From Candidatus Rokuibacteriota bacterium (GTDB lineage Bacteria; Methylomirabilota; Methylomirabilia; Rokubacteriales; CSP1-6): DNA of 49,135 nt. Shown here in pieces: positions 6,957 through 15,645 of this stretch. The stretch covers positions 1 through 49,135 of the forward strand of contig QHTE01000052.1 in NCBI GenBank assembly GCA_003220685.1, given 5' to 3'. Both the position numbers and the translations under genes were made by a program. Below the pieces are notes generated by a model that saw nothing but the letters and a program-made list of their open reading frames with translations, had not been told where the DNA came from and made no database searches. Numbering within the stretch: position 1 is the first letter of the stretch; every line of letters begins with the position of its first letter.

Positions 6957-9278
6957 TCAAGGCCGGCGAATGAGGCGCAGCACGTCCTCGGCGCGGATCG
7001 GAGTGCCCACGATGTGAGCACCGAACGGACGCAGCGCGTCCTCCACCGCGGCCGCGATCGCGGCCGGAGGCGCCAGGGTGCCGCCCTCGCCGACTCCCTT
7101 CGCGCCGAGCGGGTTGAGCGGGCTCGGCGTGACGAGGTTGGCGATCTTGATCGCGGGAATCTGGCCGGCGGTGGGCATCACGTACTCCATCAGCGACTGC
7201 GCGCGGGGCTGGGCGTGCTCGTCGTAGGCAAGCTCTTCGTAGAGCGCCCCGCCGACGCCCTGGGCGACGCCGCCGTGGAGCTGGCCCTCGACGATGAGCG
7301 GGTTGATCAGCCGTCCGGCGTCGCTCGCGGCGACATAGTCGACGACCTCGACGCCGCCGGTGTCGCGGTCCACGGCGACGACGGCGACGTGCACGCCGCT
7401 CCCGAAGGTCGGCCGCGGCGCCAGGAAATAGTGCGTGGCTTCGAGGCCCGGGCTCATGCCCTCGGGCAGCGGCGAGCCGGGCGCGCACGCGGCCGCGATC
7501 TCCCCGAGCGAGAGCCGCCGGTGCGGCGCCCCGACGACGCGCACGCTGCCCTCGGCGAGCTCGAGGTCGCCCTCGGCCACCTCCAGCCGGCGAGCGGCCA
7601 GGCGGCGCGCCTTGTCGGCGACGGCGCGCGCGGCGACGAGCGCAGCGCTGCCGGCCACCACCGCGTTGCGGCTCGCGTAGGTGCCGACGCCGAACGGGAT
7701 CATCGCCGTGTCGCCGTGCCGGACGACGACGTCGCGGGGCTCGAGGCCGAGCTCGTCGGCCACCACCTGCGCCAACGCCGTGGCGGTCCCCTGACCGTGC
7801 GGCGAGGCGCCGGTGACGAGCAGCACCTGACCGGTCGGGTCCACGCGCAGCATCGCCCCCTCGTGCGGTCCGAGGCCGGTGAGCAGCACGTAGCCGGCGA
7901 CGCCGATTCCGAGGAGCCGACCGCGGTCGCCTCGAGCGCGCTCGGCGGCTTGCTCGGCGCGGCGCTCCGGATAGCGCGCCAGCTTCAGCGCCGCGTCGAG
8001 CGCCGCTTCGTAGTCGCCGCTGTCGTAGACCACCGGGACCTGCGCCGACGAGAGCCCGAGCTCCCACGGGAACTCGTCGCGACGGATGAAGTTCTTCCGG
8101 CGGATCTCGGCGGGATCCATGCCGAGCTCCTGTGCCAGCTGATCGACCGCTCGCTCGACCGCGAACACCGCCTCGGGCTGCCCGGCGCCCCGATAGGCGG
8201 CCGCCGGCGCCTTGCACGTGAGCGCGGCGCGCACCCGACAGGTGTAGTCGCGGATCCGGTAAGGCCCCGGCAAGCTCGCCGCGGTGATCGACGGACAGAG
8301 CACGCCGAGGCTCCGCGTATAGGCGCCGACGTCGGCGAGCAGCTCGGCGCGCAGCCCGACGATCGTCCCGTCGCGGCGCGCCGCGAGCTCGACGTCGTGC
8401 CACTGCTCCCGCGCGTGCGCCGTGCCGATCACGTGCTCGTGACGCGTCTCGATCCACTTCACCGGCGAGGCGAGCCGCATCGCGAGCAGCGCGAGCAGGA
8501 TCTCCTCCGGGTAGATCTCCTGCTTCACGCCGAACCCGCCGCCCACGTCCGGCGCGATCACGCGAATCCGATGCTCGCTGAGCCCGAAGACGTCGCGTAG
8601 AGCGTCGCGCAGGGTGTGAGGCCACTGCGTCGACGACCAGAGCGTGAGGCTGCCCGTGCCGGCGTCGAAGGCGGCCAGGACGCCACGCGTCTCCAGCGGC
8701 ATCCCGGTGTAGCGGTGGACGTAGTAGCGCCCGCGCGTGACGATCTCGGCGCGCCGGAACGCCGCGTCGGCATCGCCCGATCGCACCGTGAAATCGGCTG
8801 CCACGTTGCCCTCGATCCCCTGGTGCAGGAGCGGCGCACGGGCGGCGATGGCGGCGTGAGCGTCGGGCACGGGATCGAGCGGATCATACGAGATCTCGAG
8901 GGCCTCGGCGCCGTCCTGCGCGGCGTAGCGGCTCTCGGCCACGACGGCGGCGATCGGCTCACCGACGTAGCGAACCTTGTCGCGCGCCAGCGGCAGCTGC
9001 CGGCACGGGCGGAGCGCCGGATGATCGACGACGGCCGGGATATCGCGGAAGCCTCGCTCGGCCTCGAGATCGGCCGCGGTGAACACGCCGACGACGGAGG
9101 GGAGGGCCCGCGCCGCGGTGGCATCGACCCTGAAGCGCGCGTGGGGATAGATGCTGCGGGCGAACGCCACGTGACAGGTGCCGGGCACGCGCAGGTCGTC
9201 CACATAGAGGGCCTGGCCGCGCAGCAGCCGAGGATCCTCGAGGCGCCTGAGGGGCCGGCCGGTAAATTTGTCGGGCAC
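6957..9278 (-). CDS. Xanthine dehydrogenase family molybdopterin-binding subunit
   Basis: About 773 residues with both parts of the aldehyde oxidase/xanthine dehydrogenase large subunit. Motifs in order are GRPLRRLEDPRLLRG at the N-terminus, DVGGGFGVKQE, AYRGAGQPEA in the active-site loop, SPHGQG, and GAKGVGEGG with the catalytic Glu. The AYRGAG loop marks it as the form-II type, not a CO dehydrogenase. No FAD or [2Fe-2S] subunit gene is adjacent. It lies among urate and allantoin genes and shares a divergent promoter with pucG, so purine oxidation is a fair guess. The frame opens at a TTG at 9299, but that codon overlaps the probable -10 box; the GTG at 9278 is preferred. Confidence 0.85.
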   Translation of the reverse strand: MPDKFTGRPLRRLEDPRLLRGQALYVDDLRVPGTCHVAFARSIYPHARFRVDATAARALPSVVGVFTAADLEAERGFRDIPAVVDHPALRPCRQLPLARDKVRYVGEPIAAVVAESRYAAQDGAEALEISYDPLDPVPDAHAAIAARAPLLHQGIEGNVAADFTVRSGDADAAFRRAEIVTRGRYYVHRYTGMPLETRGVLAAFDAGTGSLTLWSSTQWPHTLRDALRDVFGLSEHRIRVIAPDVGGGFGVKQEIYPEEILLALLAMRLASPVKWIETRHEHVIGTAHAREQWHDVELAARRDGTIVGLRAELLADVGAYTRSLGVLCPSITAASLPGPYRIRDYTCRVRAALTCKAPAAAYRGAGQPEAVFAVERAVDQLAQELGMDPAEIRRKNFIRRDEFPWELGLSSAQVPVVYDSGDYEAALDAALKLARYPERRAEQAAERARGDRGRLLGIGVAGYVLLTGLGPHEGAMLRVDPTGQVLLVTGASPHGQGTATALAQVVADELGLEPRDVVVRHGDTAMIPFGVGTYASRNAVVAGSAALVAARAVADKARRLAARRLEVAEGDLELAEGSVRVVGAPHRRLSLGEIAAACAPGSPLPEGMSPGLEATHYFLAPRPTFGSGVHVAVVAVDRDTGGVEVVDYVAASDAGRLINPLIVEGQLHGGVAQGVGGALYEELAYDEHAQPRAQSLMEYVMPTAGQIPAIKIANLVTPSPLNPLGAKGVGEGGTLAPPAAIAAAVEDALRPFGAHIVGTPIRAEDVLRLIRRP

Positions 9279-9297
9279 GTGGTCCGCCGCGGGCCTC

Positions 9298-9307
9298 AAT
9301 TATAATT
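9298..9307. promoter_or_regulatory. Palindromic bidirectional -10 box AATTATAATT
   Basis: A perfect 10-bp palindrome, strikingly A+T-rich for this DNA, contains TATAAT on both strands (9301-9306 plus, 9304-9299 minus). It lies between pucG (ATG 8 bases after the box) and the molybdenum-subunit gene. It probably drives both genes from overlapping promoters. The plus transcript would start at or next to the pucG ATG, and pucG has no Shine-Dalgarno. Confidence 0.55.
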
Positions 9308-9314
9308 CCCGGGC

Positions 9315-10553
9315 ATGTCACCCGGTGATCTCCTGCCCGGTCCGCGGGTCCTCCTGGGCCCTGGCCCGTCCATGGCCGACCCTCGCGTCCTGCGCGCGAT
9401 GTCGACGCCGCTGCTGGGCCAGTTCGACCCGGAGTTCACCGAGATCATGAACGAGGTGATGGACCTCTCGCGGTTCGCCTTCCAGACCCGCAACAGCCGC
9501 GCGTTCCCGGTGCCCGGGACCGGGCGCGCCGGCCTCGAAGCGGCCCTCACCTCGCTGGTGGAGCCGGGCGATCGGGTCGTGGTGGCCGAGTGCGGGCGCT
9601 TTGGCCTGCTGCTGATCGAGATCGCCGAGCGGTGCGGGGCCGAGGTCACCGCTGTGCGCGGCGAGTGGGGGCGACTGATCGATCCCGCCGCGATCGAGGC
9701 CGCGCTGAAGGGCGGCACGACCAAGCTCGTCGCTGTCGTTCACGGTGAGACCTCGACCGGGATCCTGCAGCCGCTCGCCGACATCGCGCGGCTGGCCCAC
9801 GATCACGGCGCGCTCCTGGTCGCCGACTGCGTGGTGACCCTGGGCGGGTGCGAGGTCGCCGTCGACCGCTGGGCCGTCGACGTCGCGACCGCGGGAACTC
9901 AGAAGTGTCTGAGCTGCCCGTCGGGATTGGCGCCGGTCACCTACAACGCGCAGGCCGAGGCCGCCATTCGCGGGCGCCGCACCAAGGTGCGGAGCAACTA
10001 TCTGGACCTCGGCCAGCTCGCCGACTACTGGAGCCCCGCGCGCTTCAACCACCACACGGCGCCGACGGCGATGGTCTACGGGCTTCGCGAGGCGCTCCGA
10101 GCGGTCCAGGAGGAGGGCCTCGAGGCCCGCTTCGCGCGGCATCGTCTGCACGGCGACGCGCTCCGCGCGGGCCTCGACGCCCTGGGCGTGGCGCTCTTCG
10201 GCAAGGAGCCGCGCGAGCACCGGCTGCCCTTCCTGACTCCCGTCGTCGTGCCGGACGGCGTCGACGAGCTACGCGTCAGGCGCCGGCTCGTCGAGGATTT
10301 CGGCGTCGAGATCGGCGCCGCGTTCGGCCCGCTACAGGGCAAGATCTGGCGCATCGGCACCATGGGCTACTCGGCGCAGCGTCAGTTCGTGCTCGTGTGT
10401 CTGGCGGCGCTCGAGCACGCGCTCCGCGGCGAGGGTCACCGCACCTCCGCCGGCGCGGGCGTCGACGCGGCCCTCGCCCACTACGCCTCCGCCGGCCCGG
10501 CCAACCCTGACGTGCGCGACAACCTCGGCGCCCCCGGTATCGGTAGGGTATGA
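9315..10553 (+). CDS. pucG: (S)-ureidoglycine-glyoxylate aminotransferase-like protein
   Basis: 412 residues, class-V fold-type-I PLP enzyme. It matches the PucG subgroup in LLGQFDPEFTEIMNEVM, HGETSTG near 143, and GTQKCLSCPSG with the PLP Lys near 197. SNYLDLGQLADYW and FNHHTAPT also fit the subgroup. PucG moves the amino group of ureidoglycine to glyoxylate, making glycine in allantoin breakdown. It is followed by puuE with an ATGA overlap (10550-10553), which supports this assignment over serine-glyoxylate or alanine-glyoxylate aminotransferase. The ATG is 8 bases after a TATAAT box with no Shine-Dalgarno. The C-terminal 35 residues are low-complexity and not family-conserved. Confidence 0.88.
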   Translation: MSPGDLLPGPRVLLGPGPSMADPRVLRAMSTPLLGQFDPEFTEIMNEVMDLSRFAFQTRNSRAFPVPGTGRAGLEAALTSLVEPGDRVVVAECGRFGLLLIEIAERCGAEVTAVRGEWGRLIDPAAIEAALKGGTTKLVAVVHGETSTGILQPLADIARLAHDHGALLVADCVVTLGGCEVAVDRWAVDVATAGTQKCLSCPSGLAPVTYNAQAEAAIRGRRTKVRSNYLDLGQLADYWSPARFNHHTAPTAMVYGLREALRAVQEEGLEARFARHRLHGDALRAGLDALGVALFGKEPREHRLPFLTPVVVPDGVDELRVRRRLVEDFGVEIGAAFGPLQGKIWRIGTMGYSAQRQFVLVCLAALEHALRGEGHRTSAGAGVDAALAHYASAGPANPDVRDNLGAPGIGRV

Positions 10554-11599
10554 GCCGCCAACCGAAAGACCGCGCGCGTTCGAGCGCCGGCTCCGCCGGC
10601 GCAATCGAATCTGGGGGGAGGCAGGGCGAGACCGGGCCGCAGGCCCGGTCCGCCCGTCGGAAGGGGGGCGAAGCCCCCCTCCGAGGAAACTATCCGCGCG
10701 ACCTCGTCGGATACGGCAAGAGGCCGCCTGATCCGAAGTGGCCCGGCGGAGCACGACTCGCTCTGCAGATCGTCATGAACTACGAGGAAGGCGGCGAGCG
10801 ATCGATCCTGCACGGGGACAAGGAGGCCGAGGCGTACTTGCAGGAAGTCGTCGGCCTTCCGGCGCTCCAGGGCGTGCGGAATTTACAGGTCGAGTCGATG
10901 TACGAGTATGGTAGCCGCGTCGGCTTCTGGCGCCTCATGCGCACGTTCGCATCGTACGGCATCAAGATCAGCATCTTCGCCGTAGCCATGGCGCTCGAGC
11001 GCCACCCCGAGGCCGCGGCCGCGATCGTCGAGGCCGGCCACGAGGTCGTGAGCCACGGCTGGAAGTGGATCGACTATCAGTTCGTCAGCGAGAAGGTCGA
11101 GCGCGATCACATCCGGCGAGCGGTCGAGAGCCTGACGCGCACGACCGGCAGCCGGCCGGTCGGCTGGTACACGGGACGGCTCAGCCCCAACACGCGGCGT
11201 CTCGTCGTCGAGGAGGGCGGCTTTCTCTACGACGCCGACGCCTACAACGACGATCTGCCGTACTGGATCGTCGTCTCGGGCAAGCCGCACCTGGTCGTCC
11301 CCTACACCCTGGACGTCAACGACATGAAGTTCGGACTGCCCGGCGGCTTCTCGACCGGCGACGAATGGCTTGCCCACGCTCGGGACGCGTTCGACGTGCT
11401 CTACGCGGAGGGCGTCGATCATCCGAAGATGATGTCGGTCGGGCTGCACATGCGGCTCATGGGGCGGCCGGGCCGGGCCGCCGCCCTCGCGCGCTTCTTC
11501 GACTACGTCGAGCGGCACGACCGCGTGTGGGTCTGCCGCCGGATCGACATCGCGCGACACTGGATCGAGCAGCACCCATACCGGCCCGGAACGACATGA
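10550..11599 (+). CDS. puuE: Allantoinase, polysaccharide-deacetylase type
   Basis: 349 residues. From residue 46 the protein follows the PuuE family closely: NYPRDLVGYG, NYEEGGERSILHGDKEAE, ESMYEYGSRVGFWR, EVVSHGWKWIDYQ, RPVGWYTGR and RRIDIARHW near the end. PuuE is a metal-independent member of the polysaccharide deacetylase superfamily that hydrolyses allantoin to allantoate. Residues 1-45 are not PuuE sequence. They are Gly/Ala/Arg-rich and are encoded by three consecutive GC hairpins. No other in-frame ATG, GTG or TTG exists between 10553 and NYPRDL, so the extension must be translated if the gene is active. The start overlaps the pucG stop. Confidence 0.93.
   Translation: MSRQPKDRARSSAGSAGAIESGGRQGETGPQARSARRKGGEAPLRGNYPRDLVGYGKRPPDPKWPGGARLALQIVMNYEEGGERSILHGDKEAEAYLQEVVGLPALQGVRNLQVESMYEYGSRVGFWRLMRTFASYGIKISIFAVAMALERHPEAAAAIVEAGHEVVSHGWKWIDYQFVSEKVERDHIRRAVESLTRTTGSRPVGWYTGRLSPNTRRLVVEEGGFLYDADAYNDDLPYWIVVSGKPHLVVPYTLDVNDMKFGLPGGFSTGDEWLAHARDAFDVLYAEGVDHPKMMSVGLHMRLMGRPGRAAALARFFDYVERHDRVWVCRRIDIARHWIEQHPYRPGTT
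10584..10683 (+). repeat. Three tandem GC hairpins inserted in frame at the puuE 5' end
   Basis: Three perfect stems with 3-base loops follow one another. The first is 10584-10591 with 10595-10602 (8 bp), the second 10630-10638 with 10642-10650 (9 bp), and the third 10662-10669 with 10673-10680 (8 bp). The third is extended by CGG/CCG across a bulged A. The element is in frame and adds about 40 low-complexity residues to PuuE. It resembles in-gene palindromic elements (such as those known from Rickettsia) in behaviour; relation by sequence was not tested. Confidence 0.7.
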
Positions 11600-11627
11600 C
11601 GCGCTTCTAAACCGGAGGTGACCGGAC

Positions 11628-13040
11628 ATGGCCTACAAGGATCTCCGTGAATACCTGGCCGCGCTCGAGGTTCGGGGCAAGCTCCACCACGTCAAGAAGG
11701 AAGTTGATCCGAGCTGGGAAGTCGCGGCGGTTATCCGCCGAGTATTTCAGCGAATTCCCCCGGCGCGCCGGCCCGCCGTGATGTTCGAGCACATCAAGGG
11801 GCACCGGATGCCGCTGGTCGCGGGGATCCTCGGCGCCTCGCCGGAGGTCTACGCGCTGGCGCTCGAGACCACGGTCGACCAGATCGCCGACAAGTGGTCC
11901 CGCGCTCAGAGCCACCCGATCCCGCCCGTCCGCGTGAAGACGGGGCCGGTGAAGGACGTGATCCAGACCGGCGAGCGGATCGACGCGACGGCGCTGCCCT
12001 TGTGCCTCTGGACCCGGGATCAGGACCCGGCGCCGTACGTCACCGGGCCGTGCGTGATTTCGGTCGATCCCGAGACCGGCGAGCGCAACATGGGCACCTA
12101 TCGCCTCATGCTGAAGGGGCCGAGGAAGTTCGGGCTCTTCCTCAGCACGACCTGGCGCGACATGTACGCGCACCTCATGAAGAACGAGCGAAAGGGCAAC
12201 CCGACCCCGTGCGCCGTCGTGATCGGCTGCGATCCGCCGGTGCCGCTCACCTCTGTCGCGCGGATCCGCGGCGACGAGCTGGGGGTGGCGGGCGCCCTGC
12301 GCGGCGAGCCGCTGGAGGTCGTGAAATGCGAGACGAACGACCTCGAGGTGCCGGCGCACGCCGAAATCGTGATCGAAGGCTTCGTCCCGGCGGGCGTGCG
12401 CGAGCACGAGGGACCGTTTGGCGAGTACACGGGCTACATGGGGTCGTCGGGCCCGAGCTTCGTGATCGAGGTCACGGCCATCACGCACCGGGCCGACCCG
12501 ATCTACCAGGCCTTCTTCAGCCAGATGCCGCCCAGCGAGTCGAGCTGCATCCGCGGCACCGGCCGCGATGTGGCGCTGCTCCAGCATCTGCGCCGCGATC
12601 TGAGGCTCCCCGTGCGCGACGTGCACCTGCTCGAGGCCGGCGGCGGCGCCGCGTTCCTGGCGATCTCGCTCCGCCGCGAGCATCCCGCCCTGCCCCAGCG
12701 GGCGATGTGGGCGGTCTGGGCGTACGATCCATCATTCTCCAAGTGGGTGGTCGTGGTCGACGAGGACATCGACATCCGCGACTACTTCCAGGTCCTCTGG
12801 GCCATGTCCTGGCACGTCCAGCCCGAGCACGATCTCTACGTGAACCGCGCCACGGCCGGCGTCGCGCTCGACCCGTCGACCGCGGAGGAGGACGTGGACC
12901 AGCTCCAGCGCAAGACCGTGCTCTCGTCCAAAGTGGGCGTCGACGCGACGCGGAAGCATCGCTTCCCCGCCCGCTCGGTGCCCCCGAAGGAGGATCTCGA
13001 CCGGGTCGACGCCCACTGGGCGGACTACGGCCTGGAGTAG
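11628..13040 (+). CDS. UbiD family decarboxylase
   Basis: 470 residues, the usual UbiD length. It starts MAYKDLREYLAALE and carries the prenylated-FMN decarboxylase hallmarks: GPCVIS and NMGTYRL near 135-150, then EHEGPFGEYTGYMG near 265. UbiD-family enzymes reversibly decarboxylate aromatic or alpha,beta-unsaturated acids using prFMN made by UbiX, which is not in this window. GGAGGTG lies upstream of the ATG. It follows puuE by 28 bases on the same strand and may be co-transcribed, although no shared pathway is obvious. The substrate is unknown. Confidence 0.92.
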   Translation: MAYKDLREYLAALEVRGKLHHVKKEVDPSWEVAAVIRRVFQRIPPARRPAVMFEHIKGHRMPLVAGILGASPEVYALALETTVDQIADKWSRAQSHPIPPVRVKTGPVKDVIQTGERIDATALPLCLWTRDQDPAPYVTGPCVISVDPETGERNMGTYRLMLKGPRKFGLFLSTTWRDMYAHLMKNERKGNPTPCAVVIGCDPPVPLTSVARIRGDELGVAGALRGEPLEVVKCETNDLEVPAHAEIVIEGFVPAGVREHEGPFGEYTGYMGSSGPSFVIEVTAITHRADPIYQAFFSQMPPSESSCIRGTGRDVALLQHLRRDLRLPVRDVHLLEAGGGAAFLAISLRREHPALPQRAMWAVWAYDPSFSKWVVVVDEDIDIRDYFQVLWAMSWHVQPEHDLYVNRATAGVALDPSTAEEDVDQLQRKTVLSSKVGVDATRKHRFPARSVPPKEDLDRVDAHWADYGLE

Positions 13041-13087
13041 GATATCGGCGCTTTTCCGCTTCCTGTCCCTGACCGAACGACAACGTT

Positions 13088-13102
13088 CAGCCCTCGGGGC
13101 TG
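13088..13102 (+). other. Small hairpin ahead of the ABC operon
   Basis: A 6-bp stem (13088-13093 with 13097-13102) and 3-base loop lie directly before the GGGAGGAAG ribosome-binding site of the first binding-protein gene. It could end UbiD transcription or influence ribosome access. It is short, so this is weak. Confidence 0.3.
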
Positions 13103-13112
13103 GGAGGAAGTC

Positions 13113-14720
13113 ATGAAGACACGACGCTGGGTCGTCTCGATGGTCGCTGCCATCGGGCTCCTGACCGCGATCGCCGCCCACGGGCAGGCCGCGAAGCCCG
13201 AGGGCACGCTGACAGTCGCCGTCGCCACGTTCGGCAACGAGCGCTGGCTCCCTCACCTGTACGTCGGGGCCGAGGACGTGGTGCTCAAGCCCATGTACGA
13301 GAACCTTCTCACGCGCGACCCGAAGACCGGCGAGCTCGCGCCCATGCTGGCCGAGCGCTGGAAGGTCGCGGACGGCGGCCGCACCTGGTCCTTCTATCTG
13401 CGCAAGGGCGTCCAGTTCCACGGCGGCCGCGGCGAGATGACCGCCGAGGACGTCAAGTTCACGTTCAACACCATCGCGAAGGACGGCTCCGCCAACTCGC
13501 TAGCGCCGGAGTTCCGGCTCATCAAGAGCATGGAGGTCGAGAACCCGTACACGCTCACGGTGCGCTTCGACAAGCCGTTCGTCGTGTTCGGCAACAAGGT
13601 GAATCAGGGGCTCTTCGCCTCCGTCGCGTTCATCCAGTCCAAGCGCTACGTCGAGACCGCCAAGGACGACGGCGCCGAGCGGCTGCCGGTCGCGACCGGT
13701 CCGTGGAAGTTCGTCGAGCACGTCCGCGGCGACCGCATCGTCTACGAGGCCGTCGAAAATCACTGGCGGGCGACGCCGCACTTCAAGCGGCTGGTGTTCG
13801 TCAAGGTGCCGGAGCCGTCCACGCGGATGGCGATGTTGCGGGCGGGCAGCGTCGACGTCATCGAGGTCGGCGGCGAGTACGCCGACGAGCTGAAGCAAGT
13901 CGGCGTGCGCACGCTCCTCATGCCCAACACGTCCTGGCTCTACATCATCCTCGGCGGTCAGTGGGCGACCAAGCCGACGTACGACCCGAAGGTGCCGTGG
14001 GCCCAGCCCGACGCCGAGCGCGCGCGCAAGGTGCGGATGGCGCTCAACCTGGCGGTCGACAAGCAGGCGATCGTGCAGCGGGTGCTCGGGGGCCTCGGCA
14101 CCGTGATGGGCAGCTGGCTCATGTATCCCAGCGATCCCTGGGCATCGGACGCGTTGAAGAAGCCCTATCCGTACGATCCGGCCAAAGCGAAAGCGCTTCT
14201 GGCGGAAGCGGGCTATCCGAGTGGGTTCGAGACCACGATGAATCTCACGGCGTGGCCGGGCCGGGGCTTCCTGCCGGACGTCGGCGAAGCCGTGGCGACC
14301 TACTGGGAGAAGATCGGCATCCGCGTGAAGCGCCGCCCGGTGGACCGGGCGATCTTCGCGGCGGACTTCAGGGCGCGCGCGTATTCCGGCGTGGCGCTCG
14401 CCTACGCGTCACCCCTGGTGGCTCCCGAGCCGTGGGAGGTGTTGTACCGCGCCGGGTATACGAAGGCCGGGCTGTGCCTGTTCGTCGAGCAACCGAAGCT
14501 CGACGAGTTCATCGACCGGCTCGCGGGCCAGCCGAATTACACGGAGCGCCTGCGCATCATGCGCGACGAGATGGGCCCGTGGCTCTCCGAGTACGTGCCG
14601 GGTGTCGCGATCGGGGCGGCCCACACGATCGCGGGGTTGGGGCCCCGAGTCGGGGACTGGCCCGTGATCCCCGGGCACATGGGGTTCCACAACTGGGAAT
14701 ACATCGGCCGGGCCCGCTAG
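13113..14720 (+). CDS. ABC transporter substrate-binding protein, family 5 (peptide/nickel type)
   Basis: 535 residues with a signal peptide (MKTRRWVVSMVAAIGLLTA... ending HGQA). It is a complete SBP_bac_5 protein: NLLTRDPKTGELAPMLAERW, FYLRKGVQFHGGRGEMTAEDVKF, and LAVDKQAIVQRVLGG. It binds oligopeptides or similar solutes outside the membrane and delivers them to the permeases encoded next. It has a GGGAGGAAG ribosome-binding site. It is gene 1 of SBP-B-C-SBP-D-F. It is clearly different from the second binding protein of the operon. Confidence 0.93.
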   Translation: MKTRRWVVSMVAAIGLLTAIAAHGQAAKPEGTLTVAVATFGNERWLPHLYVGAEDVVLKPMYENLLTRDPKTGELAPMLAERWKVADGGRTWSFYLRKGVQFHGGRGEMTAEDVKFTFNTIAKDGSANSLAPEFRLIKSMEVENPYTLTVRFDKPFVVFGNKVNQGLFASVAFIQSKRYVETAKDDGAERLPVATGPWKFVEHVRGDRIVYEAVENHWRATPHFKRLVFVKVPEPSTRMAMLRAGSVDVIEVGGEYADELKQVGVRTLLMPNTSWLYIILGGQWATKPTYDPKVPWAQPDAERARKVRMALNLAVDKQAIVQRVLGGLGTVMGSWLMYPSDPWASDALKKPYPYDPAKAKALLAEAGYPSGFETTMNLTAWPGRGFLPDVGEAVATYWEKIGIRVKRRPVDRAIFAADFRARAYSGVALAYASPLVAPEPWEVLYRAGYTKAGLCLFVEQPKLDEFIDRLAGQPNYTERLRIMRDEMGPWLSEYVPGVAIGAAHTIAGLGPRVGDWPVIPGHMGFHNWEYIGRAR

Positions 14721-14721
14721 C

Positions 14722-15645
14722 ATGTGGAGGTACCTGATCGGTCGCGTGCTCCAGACGATGCTGAGCATGCTCGTCGTGATCAGCATCGTGTTCTTCCTGA
14801 CGCGGCTCTCGGGCAATCCGATCCACCTGCTGCTCGACGTCAACGCGAGCGAGCGTGATCAGCAGATCCTGATGCATCACCTCGGCCTCGATAAGCCCCT
14901 GCCCGTCCAGTACGGCCTCTACGTTCGCAACATCTTCCTCGGCGACTTCGGAAACTCCGTCCTCACGCGCCGGCCCGTCACCGAGCACATCTGGGAGCGG
15001 CTGCCCGCCACGGTGGAGCTCGGGCTCGTGGCCATGCTCCTGAGCGTGCTCATCGGCGTCCCGCTCGGCGTGTATTCCGCCGTCCACCGCGGCGGGACGC
15101 TCGACGGCGCCGCGCGCGTGTTCGCGGTGCTCGGGCAATCGATGCCGACGTTCTGGCTCGGGCTGATGCTGATCTTGCTGTTCGGCGTCGTGCTGCGCTT
15201 GCTGCCGGCCGGCGGCCGCGGCGGCATCGAGCACCTGATCCTCCCGGCCTTCACGCTCGGGTACTTCACCTCGGCGGCCATCTTGAGATTGACGCGTTCG
15301 GCGATGCTGGAGGTGCTCGGCTCCGACTACATCAAGTTCGCCCGGCTCAAGGGCCTGCACGAGCAGGTCGTGCTCTGGAAGCACGGGCTCAAGAACGCGC
15401 TGCTCCCGGTCGTCACCTTCGCGGTGATGCTCTTCGTGCAGTTCCTCGGCGGCGCCGTCGTCACCGAGACGGTCTTCGCCTGGCCGGGTCTCGGGCGGCT
15501 GATCCTCGAGTCGATCACGACCCGCGACTATCCGATCGTGCAGGCCGGCGTCCTCGTGCTGAGCGCGCTCTACCTCACCGGGAACCTGTTCGTCGACATG
15601 CTCTACAGCTACCTCAACCCAAGGATCCGTCATGCGCGCGCGTAG
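14722..15645 (+). CDS. ABC transporter permease, DppB/OppB type
   Basis: 307 residues. The N-terminal helix (YLIGRVLQTMLSMLVVISIVF) is followed by the periplasmic loop with NPIHLLLDVNAS, then five more helices and the EAA loop (DYIKFARLKGLHEQVVL). The end is RNPRIR-like (YLNPRIRHA), as usual in DppB. It forms the heterodimeric channel with the next gene. It starts one base after the preceding stop and overlaps the next gene by 14 bases. Confidence 0.93.
   Translation: MWRYLIGRVLQTMLSMLVVISIVFFLTRLSGNPIHLLLDVNASERDQQILMHHLGLDKPLPVQYGLYVRNIFLGDFGNSVLTRRPVTEHIWERLPATVELGLVAMLLSVLIGVPLGVYSAVHRGGTLDGAARVFAVLGQSMPTFWLGLMLILLFGVVLRLLPAGGRGGIEHLILPAFTLGYFTSAAILRLTRSAMLEVLGSDYIKFARLKGLHEQVVLWKHGLKNALLPVVTFAVMLFVQFLGGAVVTETVFAWPGLGRLILESITTRDYPIVQAGVLVLSALYLTGNLFVDMLYSYLNPRIRHARA

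Noticed and set aside
9279..9299. TTG at 9299 as start of the first molybdenum subunit
   Set aside because: It overlaps the minus-strand TATAAT box and would lie upstream of the expected transcription start; the GTG at 9278 is more plausible, though not proven.
10584..10683. Intrinsic terminators between pucG and puuE
   Set aside because: The hairpins lie inside the open frame of puuE and no T-tract follows.
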